Shown here: piece after piece, positions 55,081-64,000 of the stretch | Layout of the letters: each line of letters begins with the position of its first letter | Position numbering within the stretch: position 1 is the stretch's first letter | Assembly (NCBI GenBank): GCA_022605425.2 | Contig: CM061250.1 | Location: forward strand, 983,501-1,047,500 | DNA length: 64,000 nucleotides | Source of the DNA: Hamiltosporidium tvaerminnensis | Taxonomy: Eukaryota; Microsporidia; Dubosqiidae | Direction: 5' to 3' | Made by a program: the position numbers and the translations under genes | The notes under the pieces: model-generated | Told to the model about the DNA's origin: nothing | Databases searched by the model: none | The model's input: the letters and a program-made list of their open reading frames with translations, nothing else

Positions 55081-55603
55081 TTTTCTTATGTAACTTCTGT
55101 TTAATATAAATTATAAAATTAATAAGGTTTATTAAAATATTTAGTATATAAGAAGCTTTATATATCAAATAGCATAAAAGTATATTCTAAATATTCTAAA
55201 GCAAATTAAGAAATAAATTAAGTTAAATTATAAATTTGAAAAAAAGATTAAATAGAAAAAATTAATTTTTGCATGTATCTCTTGATAGAACTAATACATT
55301 CGAACAAAACAATTTATGATAAGATTTGGTTGGTAATTACCTTTTAAAATAAGAATTCTAATAATTGCAAAAGATTAATGTCGAATGTACCAGTACTTTA
55401 ATTTTAATTTGAAATTTAGATTTTAGATTTTAGGAGTTTTAAGTAGTAGAAATAAGAACACTAAGTCCAGATATTCTGAAGCAAACAGTCGATTTTAAAG
55501 ATTATTATTTTATAATTCTTAAAATTTAAGTATAACAAAAATAAAGAAGCAAATAACATAAATGGTATGCAGGAAAGGCAAGAAAATATATGATATGTTC
55601 AAT
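55081..55603. other. AT-rich intergenic DNA
   Basis: Upstream region of the LRR gene. No start-proximal C-run and no other feature is seen. Confidence 0.4.
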
Positions 55604-57200
55604 CAGGAGTTTCCAAACTACGGTCAGCTGACACATTTCATCTGGCCCACATTAAAAATCCCGGCATTACCTAAACCTAGCCAAAGTATTTTTATTGTAG
55701 GTTAGATGTGTTTTTTGACTAAAAAATGATAAAATTCTCGTATGTTATACAAAAATTATTTGGTTATGCACAATTACACTTATATCATTGTTTTTTAATT
55801 AATTTCTACCAAAAAAGCAAAATAAAATAAAAATAATTAGAAACGTAATTTATTTTTAATGAGAGTGACGTAGTTGAGATTTGGCTCTAATTATTTGTAC
55901 AAATTATCAATTACGGCCTCAAGTACTTATTTTTTAATTTGATTTGCAAATATATTTTGTGTATTTTATTTTAGAATAGTTTTTTTCCTGTAGTTAGGTA
56001 GTGCCGAAGCGGAAAAAATCACTAGACAAATATATCAACATGATTGAATTATGTGATTGGAAGACTCATATAAAATCCCAATAATCTATTTGAATGTTTT
56101 AAATAGAAATATGGTTTATTTCCTGTTTATTTTTAAGAACATCTATATGAAACTTAAAATAATAATAATTAATCAAAAAAGGCGGGATTCTCTAGAAGTA
56201 CTGCCGATGTATACCGGCTAACCATATATACAATCTGCATCAAATATGTTTGTTTATCACAAATAAATCCGAGTGTTACAGTAGCTTTCTTATTCAAGCA
56301 AAATTTTCTTTGCTGATTAAACTGCCAATAGACAAAATATGCACGTTATTAAGAATATTTTTTTAGTCTTCTTTGCGAATTTGGGTATTTATTTTGCATG
56401 AAAATAAAAAATGGAGTACAATGATTGCAAAAAAATAAATTTGAATATTATGATTAAAGAACATAACGAAATATTAAAATCCTTCTGCTTGTATGTGACT
56501 ATATTTTTTTTGAAGCGATATTGATAGGCTTTATTAAAAAAATATAAACTACTTGCACATCTTATATTGAATTAATAGCTGATCGATATAAAATCTCTAA
56601 CCATCAAATAGTTTTTTTAGTAAAAAAAATTCAGCAACTACTCTTTTTGTTATAGACAAAATATTTAAGACACTCTAGTTTTGTGCATTGTGGTTTATTT
56701 TTCGAAGCCCTCAAGCAAGATATACTTAAGCCAAAAGCACCTTTGAATAACATAATCAAATTATTTTGAATCATTTCTTGTGTCAAAACTTTACATATGC
56801 ACAGCTACATATTCAATTTCAACAATTTTTTCCAATATTTCTAACTCAAAATTTTTTTAACATGATAATGTGATAAAATTCTCTCTTAACAGAATCTCAC
56901 TTTTGCGCGCAAGAAAAAGACTGTTACACACAAAATAAGAGAATTATAAATGCACTTTCGAATTTTGAAACAAATTTTTCTATCCTAAATAAATTTTAGA
57001 ATCCTTTGATATTTTTTGAAGTGTTAAAACATACACTATATAAATTGCGAATGAATTATATAATTACCATAAAACCATCAATATTTTGTTCAAATGTAAA
57101 AATACAATGCCTTTAATGATGTTAACAATACACAGGATAAATAATGAGGTGATAATTTGATTAAATAGAGTTCGAAATATAAAATCATGATAGCTTTTAG
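55604..57200 (+). mobile_element. Second decayed hAT-like element (right end not found)
   Basis: It starts with CAGGAGTTTCCAAACTACGG, then TCAGCTGAC and CATCTGGCCCACATT, very like the CAGGGGTCTCCAAACTACGGCC-type terminus of hAT transposons. Downstream, near 56,680-56,720, one frame reads VHCGLFFEALKQDILK, resembling the HCIIHQEAL block of hAT transposases. LNNIIKLF follows soon after, where family members have an IKIVNFI segment. No matching right terminus was found, so the end coordinate is a guess. Confidence 0.5.
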
Positions 57201-60200
57201 ACTTATATTTAGCTATTTTAGTTTTTTTGTCTTCTCAAAGAAAAGACAACATATCTAAAATGACAAAACATGATTTGAGCAACCATAATCGTAGTTTATA
57301 ATAGAATGATATTTAAATTTTTGGGTCAAACAAAACGATGATTCAATTTAAATCATATAAATAAAGTATTAGAATTTCTTTTATTGTTTATATTTTAATA
57401 TTTAACAATAAATTTTGAATCTCATACTGTAAATATTTTAGTTTTATTAGTTAGATAAAATTTAATCAATCAAATTTAAAATTAAATATGAAAATTCTTA
57501 TTATAAAATATAGTTTCGAGTTGAAATGATTTCTGTAAATTATAAAATTAAACTTTGTGTAGAACCTGTTCTATTTCCAAATTTTATATTAGTCTATTCA
57601 CAGAATTAGTATTTTTGATCTAGAACAATACAATTTGTAACCAAGTTTAAACAAAAGAGATAAATTTTGTGCATATTGCCTCCCAAAAAGGAACTTAAGA
57701 ATTTCGTAGAATAGTCCGAGTACACAAATTTTCCCAATCAAGAAACAAAATTTGTTCAAAAAAAACTATTTATAGAGCGAAAATTCCCATATTATGAATA
57801 ATTCACAAGAAATGTTCTATTAGTAATAACAGACTAGAAAAATAGGATGTAATTTTCAGATAGAGTTGAACTCTATATATAATATATCATAAAGAAAAAA
57901 ATTAATTGTACATTTGGGGAGAGGGTGGTAATTTATGATGAAAGCTTAATTGTACCGAACTAAAAGAAGAAAAAGAATTTGGCTAGAGTAGTGCAGAACG
58001 ACAGTGATTCTATTTCACCAATAGAATTAAAATAGAAAAAAGATGCGATTTTGCGAAATAGAAGTATTCGATTGTAAGGCTGAGATATAAACAATCTTAA
58101 GAATCAAAAATATTTTGAAACAAAATTAAAAATATTTATTATCGTTGAATTTATGAAGTAGAAAATAATTGTAGGCCTGAATTATCTACATAGATTTTAG
58201 AAATCTAATAGATAACTATGTAAAGTATATCAACTGATGATTGCTCGGAAAAATAGAAAAAAATAAAAATAAATGAAAGTGTCGAAAAAAGAAACGCCCC
58301 CCTCCCCCGTCAAAGAAATTTTGATAAAAGAAATTTTAAAATGAAAAATTCGGTCTGTATACTAAATATTATATCGAAGATAAAAAAAAACAAAATTTGA
58401 ATGAAACCATAAAAAAAAGAAAAAACGTTTACGGAAAGATTACCATTAATAACCAATAGAATGTGACAATTTATATAAAGAATCAAAACAAATAACACTG
58501 AAAATTAGTGAAAAATATTGATAAATAGATATTGATCTTTGTTTGAAATAAAATATTTTAAAATCAAAAGAATTTAAAAAAAGCTTTAAAATAGATAAAA
58601 GATTATTTCAGCCATCAAACATCGAGAAAAAGTAATTACGTCGTACTCAATTTAATAAACATATGAAAAACCTATCAACTGGTTTCTAAAAGAACTTAGC
58701 TGAGCAGGGTGATTCCTTTTAAATCCAAGCATAATTAATTGATACCAAGATTAGAAAATACCTTTTAAAGATCAAAATTTATCGAATAACAGACGCTTCA
58801 GCCTCCAAGCTAAATTATAGAAGGAATAAAACTTTGTGGAATTTATCAATTCATAATAAATGTAGGAGAGAAAATAAAATGTTTTGATCCGATTATTATT
58901 TAAGTACTAAGAATAGATGTAAGAGAAGAGAAATTATTTGATGCCCTAGTGATACATTCAAAATTACCATATAAAATTTTATATATTGCTTTTAAACCGT
59001 GATTTTATATTGAACTAATAAGTTGTACTTCTAAGAATTAACACGAAATTACGAATAATCATTAGTACTTAAAAACAGATCAAAAAAATTCTATTTTGAT
59101 TATCTATGACCACCTTTTTCATATTAATAATAATTCTAATAAAGTATATCTTAAAAGATTTATTTTCTTAACCTTTGTTACTATTTATAAATTTGTTATT
59201 TAATTATAAAGTTTTCAAAAAAATGACAAATTAATAGCACATTTGTTTCTAGCTTTGTATGATATAAAATAATATTCTTCATGTGAATCCTGTACGTAAA
59301 ATAACCAATATTAAGCAACAATATCTCCAGTAATTGATATTAAAAAAGCCTACTATATACTTTTATTAAAATTAAATGATTCATTTAATAAACATGATGT
59401 TATATTTAAACCATTAAAACGAGTTGTTTTATTAATATGAATATAATGCTTGTTAAGTTATCAGTGAACCTTCAAAGCTCGGTAAATAGATACATAATAA
59501 CATTTCTTCTAAAATCAAAAATAAAGATTGATGAGAACTAAAAAATGAATAGATACTTATAAATTTCAAATTTATTATAGTTTTATCCATATCATAAAAG
59601 TGTTGACAATAAACTATGCGTAAATTGGGGTTTTAGATCAGATTTGATGTTTGAAATTGATATTTTTAGAGAAACTTTACATTCTTCTGATATACTTAAA
59701 TTTAAGCTAATAACCAATCTTAAAAATGTTTAAAGTCCTGAAGCTATAGAGTCTATTAAATAAAATTAAAAAAAAAATACTTTTCTAATGTTTTAATAAA
59801 GCAAATCATAATAAGTTTTCCTCGGTTAAAAACACAAGGTGAGAATATAAAATCAACAGATCTCTTCCCTCTAAAGCAAAAAAATGCTCTATAAAATTAT
59901 TTTCATGGTTTTAATAGTTCCTATAATTTCATGCAGATAACCAAAAAAGATTGAAGTACGATTAAAAGTATGTCTTCAACTTTATAAATAAGATAGAAAA
60001 TGATTTCATATCTTAAATACATTGAGATTGGTCGTTGTAGATGAAAATAAATTTTTAGATTTAAAAAAACAAAATTTATCGAATTTCGATATTCTTATAG
60101 TTATTTTACGTATGTTCTGCTTATACACAAAATTAAATTTATAAAAAATACTAAAATTAAATCAGTTTGTTTTTCCAACTTAAATTTTCGATTAAAAACA

Positions 60201-60770
60201 TTCTCCAATAAAATTATTTGCAATCATGTCATCAGTTCAAAAAAGCTTTACTTTTTACACATGAATTTTAGTCAAATCTAAACTTCATATTATTTTTCGC
60301 AATTTAAAATGTTCTGCCCTATTTTTTGCATTACTATTAAACAAAGGTAAAAATATTTATCCACTTTCACATTTCCAAGCAGAATTTTTTTGATTTAAAT
60401 TTGATTTTTTAATATTCTTATGAGAGACAAATCTCTATACTTAAAACATATATTCCAAAAATCTATTACAGCCGTTGTTAGAATCGATAATTTTCGTTAT
60501 TATTTGTCAATATACCTTGTAATACTAATTTAATTTGAAATTTATTTTCATGAATATTTTAAGAATTGTTTATACAAAATCTAAAAATCATTTTTGATAT
60601 TTTTGTCAGGTTTTTTTTTGAAAAATTTGGTGATGATAAATATAGATGATTATGTTTTCATGCTAATTCTCAAATTATTTTTTGGATTTTTCTTTTAAAT
60701 TGCTTTTAAAGTAATATTAGAGATTATAAAATCTCGTTTTATTATATTTTTTTTCATAATAATTCTCGTT
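57201..60770. other. Long AT-rich stretch without a supported gene
   Basis: About 3.6 kb of AT-rich DNA. Points of note are an isolated C-run block at 58,296-58,310 and a weak coding-like trace near 58,840-58,990 (HSKLPYKILYIAFKP in one frame), insufficient for a call. A 62-codon hydrophobic frame at 58,310-58,498 (minus) lacks support. Confidence 0.4.
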
Positions 60771-60777
60771 ATTACAG

Positions 60778-60990
60778 CCCTGCTCGAACCTTGGCCGCCC
60801 TTAGTAATACCGTCCACCGGTCTTTTTCTTGTGGGCTTGTTTACTTTTTCGGGTTTCGTAACAAGGTGGTTTTAAAGAGGTGGGATGTTAGCCCTACGCT
60901 CAACCCTAACTCGGATTACCAGCCTCTTTTAGTCGTCTTTTACGACAAGCAAAGAATATACAAGCCAATTCTGCCTCCGGCATGATGGGA
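60778..60990 (-). repeat. Dispersed repeat M, third copy
   Basis: Read on the minus strand it has TTCTTTGCTTGTCGTAAAAG and ACGACTAAAAGAGGCTGG, CCACC..GTTACGAAACCCG and GACCGGTGGACGGTATTAC, matching the two arm copies with more differences. The GTCGT/ACGAC hairpin is perfect here. It lies outside the duplication, so it is an independent insertion. Confidence 0.72.
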
Positions 60991-61420
60991 AACTCGTAAT
61001 TATACATTTATGTAAGTAAATTACATAACAAAGTCGAAAAAAATATATGAAACACTAAAATAATATTTATTGCTTAAATGTAAAATTTTTGGAAATATTT
61101 AGTGAGTTCTAAATATTTACTTGATTATTTTCGGATTTTTTTTTCAATTTCAAACAACTAAAAAAATATAATTCAGCTGAATATTTCTTCAATTTAATCC
61201 AAATATACACACATAATTCTTCATAGACTTACCTGGATATTTATAGTAAGTATCTCTATAATCAAGTTTTGTATTTGAATCAAATTATTTTGAAATAGTT
61301 TTCTTTTCTTAAAAATATTCACTTAATTTTTGTGTAATCTGTAATTTATAAATAAAAATAATAAATTTTAGGGATAAAAATTTAATTTCATAGTACCTTC
61401 TTAAATTTAAATACCAAGTT
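60991..61420. other. AT-rich upstream region
   Basis: Nothing recognisable is seen. There is no C-run directly before the ATG at 61,421. Confidence 0.4.
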
Positions 61421-62245
61421 ATGTATGCAATCTTTAAAAAACTCTTACAAACACAAACCTTAGATCCACCTTCAATGCTAGTAATTCTTAATACGATTGA
61501 TATTTGTTTTCAAAGCATAGAATTGGAAGATTCTAATTCTTCATTTTCGGATATTTTAAATTACAAAATTATTGCAACCAAAGTACAAGAATATGCTTCT
61601 TTAAAACATAAAATAGATGTTTTTTCATTTATTTTAAATGAAGAAAATTATTTTAAAGTAGAAAATTCAAATTATAAAAATTTAAATAGCATTCAAGAAG
61701 CATCAAAAAAACCAGATGAAAATGAATTTTACGCCATAAATGAAACCGTAGAATTAAATATAAATGAAAGAAAATTATCGAAATACTATAAACTTATAGG
61801 TCTAATTTGTCTTCTATATCTTATTAAATTCCCCGAAAGGGCCTCGATTCTTTCTTCCATTGAGTCAAAAAAACTCACAATTTTTCTTGAAAATATACTT
61901 TTCAATCCGAATTGTTCAGATGCAAATATAGAAAATATTGATTTAGAAACAAATAAAACCGAGATAACTTTGTTGCAAGCAGAAATATTTGATCTTAAAA
62001 ATCAAGTTTCGGTTTTACAAGCCGAATTAGAAAAGACTAAAAAAGAATATTTCGATAATGTTTTTTGTCTTTCAAACAACACGAATTGTGATAACGGTTT
62101 TCTTTTAAAATTACAAGATGAGATTACTGAATTGAAAGAACGACTTGAAGTAGAAAACAGCGTTATTTTAAATGCCTGGAATATTTTAGCGGAAGAGGCA
62201 TTTAATTCAGAAGACTGTTTTATAGATAAATCAACGAAAGAATAA
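61421..62245 (+). CDS. Coiled-coil protein of unknown function
   Basis: I do not recognise this 274-aa protein. It is predominantly helical in appearance. Residues 1-75 and 120-160 are hydrophobic-patterned helices (MLVILNTIDICFQSIEL; KYYKLIGLICLLYLIKF) with no obvious membrane span longer than about 15 residues. From about 175 to 250 there is a heptad-like coiled coil (ITLLQAEIFDLKNQVSVLQA; LQDEITELKERLEVEN). There is no signal peptide. The long intact frame, despite decayed surroundings, argues for a real gene. No CCC motif lies at the start (CCAAGTT precedes the ATG). A structural or cytoskeletal role would fit a coiled coil but is a guess. Confidence 0.72.
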   Translation: MYAIFKKLLQTQTLDPPSMLVILNTIDICFQSIELEDSNSSFSDILNYKIIATKVQEYASLKHKIDVFSFILNEENYFKVENSNYKNLNSIQEASKKPDENEFYAINETVELNINERKLSKYYKLIGLICLLYLIKFPERASILSSIESKKLTIFLENILFNPNCSDANIENIDLETNKTEITLLQAEIFDLKNQVSVLQAELEKTKKEYFDNVFCLSNNTNCDNGFLLKLQDEITELKERLEVENSVILNAWNILAEEAFNSEDCFIDKSTKE

Positions 62246-62703
62246 TATAATCTATAGGCTGATATATGTTATTTTCTTGTAACTATAATATACAACTAAT
62301 GTTTCTACTCAATACATAATCGAATGAAACTTGTTTTATAATAGCAAAAAAAAGTTGTGATACCTTGAAAATACTTTATTAGAATAATCTTTATTAAAAC
62401 TTCAATTTTTTAATCTTCAAATATCATCGATTTTTTTTACTAATTTTTATCGGTCGATATATATTTTTTTAGAAACTTAGGAAATTTTATCACAGATCAA
62501 GGTATTTAATTTCAAATCTACCTTTTTTTAAAATCATCAATTACCAATTTAATTTATCAACTAGATTCTTCTGTTGCAAATATAATTGTCTCTTCAATAC
62601 TTCTCCTTTGAGTGCATTAATCTTAGCCAAAAAGCCAATAGAATTATTAAAAAATCATTAAAGGAGAGCATATAATTTACTATTATAATCATACTTTTTT
62701 AAA
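62246..62703. other. Intergenic DNA with a short U2-snRNA-like match
   Basis: The minus strand at about 62,621-62,640 reads TTTTTGGCTAAGATTAA, close to the conserved 5' part of U2 snRNA. The invariant branch-site-pairing GTAGTA does not follow at the expected spacing, so no RNA gene is called. Confidence 0.3.
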
Positions 62704-62706
62704 CCC
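62704..62706 (+). promoter_or_regulatory. CCC start-proximal motif of small secreted protein gene
   Basis: CCC lies 3 nt before the ATG at 62,710, as for the housekeeping genes. It is a main reason to accept this short gene. Confidence 0.5.
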
Positions 62707-62709
62707 TAA

Positions 62710-62916
62710 ATGAAACATCTATATACATTCATTCTGGCATTTATTCTATTGTTAGTAAAAGGCATACATCATAGGTCTTTCTACACACAAGATTTTAGAA
62801 CAGTTCTACTTCCGCATAGAAATACAAAAGCAAAAGTAAAATATTTTAAACAGCGAAAAATTCTTTACCTTCCAAAAATTGTTATAAACGAAGTATTTGA
62901 GGATTGGTTACAATAA
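62710..62916 (+). CDS. Small putative secreted protein (68 aa)
   Basis: This 68-aa protein begins MKHLYTFILAFILLLVKG, a typical signal peptide with a likely cleavage near residues 18-20. The mature part is about 49 residues, basic and histidine-rich at first (IHHRSFY) and then lysine/arginine-rich (KAKVKYFKQRKILYL), ending EDWLQ. There are no cysteines. The CCC motif 3 nt upstream and the clean signal peptide support it, although it is short. Its function is unknown. Small secreted proteins of this form are common effector candidates in microsporidia, which is inference only. Confidence 0.55.
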   Translation: MKHLYTFILAFILLLVKGIHHRSFYTQDFRTVLLPHRNTKAKVKYFKQRKILYLPKIVINEVFEDWLQ

Positions 62917-64000
62917 ATATTTAGAATTCCGCATTAAATTATACTTTTGTTGCATAAAGACTTTCCGTACCCTGGATTTACAATAATGAATTGACTGGTT
63001 ATTATTTAAAAGGTTTTATATCATTTATGTTTATCTGCTAATTATTTAAATATATCCGGTTTTTTCAATATTCTTTTGCACTAAGATATACGAAATTCCT
63101 TTTAATTATCTTCTTTCTTGTTTTTTAGCCAATTTTATGAATACTGTTTTTTCTTAAAATTTTCAAATGTAAACTTTATTAAATTGAATTTGATTCATTA
63201 AAAAACCTGAGTTTATTTGTAAAAAATATTATGCATGCCTGTATTTTTAGAAAACAATCAATATATTGTTATACATCCAAATTATGCTTTCCCCTTATTT
63301 TTTTAAACGTATGAATGAAATCGCTTCGATTTATGTTTAAAAAATAGCTATGTGGTCTTTTCGTTTATAAAAAAACAATTTAATAGCATACTTGTCAAAT
63401 CTGTAGTCTTTCTTGAATTTTTTGTTTTTTTTTGTATTTCTCACTATATTTTCGAATCTGTTAAGTATATTGATCTTATTTACATTCTATATAGTTCAAA
63501 GCCCTAAATTTCTATAATGGAAATAAAAAAAAACGTAAAAACTTGTTATTTTTTATAATAAACTAGGATGAGATGTTTTTGACTTATTTTCCTCGATTTT
63601 ACCAATTTAATCCTTTCTTTGTATCGATTTTTACAGTTTTTAAATTCCTCCCCCTTTGAGTCAAATTTATAAATAAATAATTTATTACAAATTAACTAAT
63701 TATTTAATTTAGCCTTCTTCGACGCAATAGAATTCCACGATATTTTTTGTAAATTATTTTGCTTTTTATTACTTAAGCTGACCAAATACTTAAAAGCATG
63801 TCTTTTCTAAATTTATTCACTAAAATTTTAATTCATCTGCGCATTAAATTTGAAAGAATGAAGCAAAATCTTTGGTTTTTTAGCTCATAAAATAACTTGA
63901 AGTCGAATTTTTTTACTTATAGATCAACATGAACATACCCAACTAAAAATCAGAGTCATAATAATAACATAACCTAAAAATACTTAAAAAATGAATTTTT
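62917..64000. other. AT-rich DNA to the window end
   Basis: No gene, RNA or repeat is recognised. Confidence 0.4.

Noticed and set aside
58310-58498. 62-codon hydrophobic frame (minus)
   Set aside because: AT-rich DNA yields Phe/Ile/Leu-rich frames by chance, and no start signal is present.
58840-58990. Coding-like trace HSKLPYKILYIAFKP
   Set aside because: Only one short block, no flanking motifs of any family, and stops on both sides.
60791-60985. 64-codon open frame
   Set aside because: It is the antisense of dispersed repeat M and is not kept open in the other M copies.
1-64000. tRNA, rRNA and CRISPR features
   Set aside because: No tRNA-like T-loop/acceptor pairing, rRNA core sequence or regularly spaced repeat was found by eye.

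Overview
The window looks like nuclear DNA of a microsporidian with a large, AT-rich, gene-poor genome. Evidence: most convincing genes are uninterrupted and have a CCC-type motif 0-8 nt before the ATG, as in microsporidia. The proteins are short versions of conserved eukaryotic ones (HisRS, RVB2, an SLH1/ASCC3 helicase, a TAF8-like subunit, a FANCJ/RTEL1-type helicase), and there is a secreted leucine-rich-repeat protein. Long AT-rich intergenic stretches are full of transposon fossils. The species cannot be fixed from this sequence.

Layout. (1) Positions 1 to about 17,095 and about 30,532 to 48,210 are the two arms of a giant inverted duplication; the left arm runs off the window start. Each arm carries, from outside in, a TAF8-like gene, a 5'-truncated R4-like retrotransposon fragment pointing outward, SLH1, a 236-aa membrane protein, HisRS and RVB2. 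Coding identity is very high (about 3 to 6 residue differences in the three proteins compared in full), but the arms differ in informative ways. The right-arm SLH1 has a -1 frameshift in a homopolymer. The TAF8-like gene has different stop positions. The retrotransposon ORF is open only on the right. Two SINE-like insertions are arm-specific, one with a 12-bp target duplication and a matching empty site in the other arm. (2) The 13-kb spacer holds one conserved gene, a FANCJ/RTEL1-type helicase on the minus strand, then a 3.0-kb decayed hAT transposon with recognisable ends and transposase motifs, then a longer decayed copy of the R4-like retrotransposon. (3) From 48.2 kb rightward the DNA is single copy: a decayed KRBA2/SCAND3-like integrase (minus), a 730-aa secreted LRR protein (minus), a second decayed hAT element, a third copy of a roughly 210-bp dispersed repeat, a 274-aa coiled-coil protein and a 68-aa putative secreted protein.

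The genes form no operon or pathway. Most are single housekeeping units (translation, ribosome rescue, transcription and chromatin, DNA repair) that became two-copy through the duplication. The most informative content is the repeat biology: a large palindromic duplication whose arms act as internal controls for dating SINE insertions and gene decay, plus fossils of three transposon classes. Arm boundaries and divergence were judged by eye; no alignment was computed.
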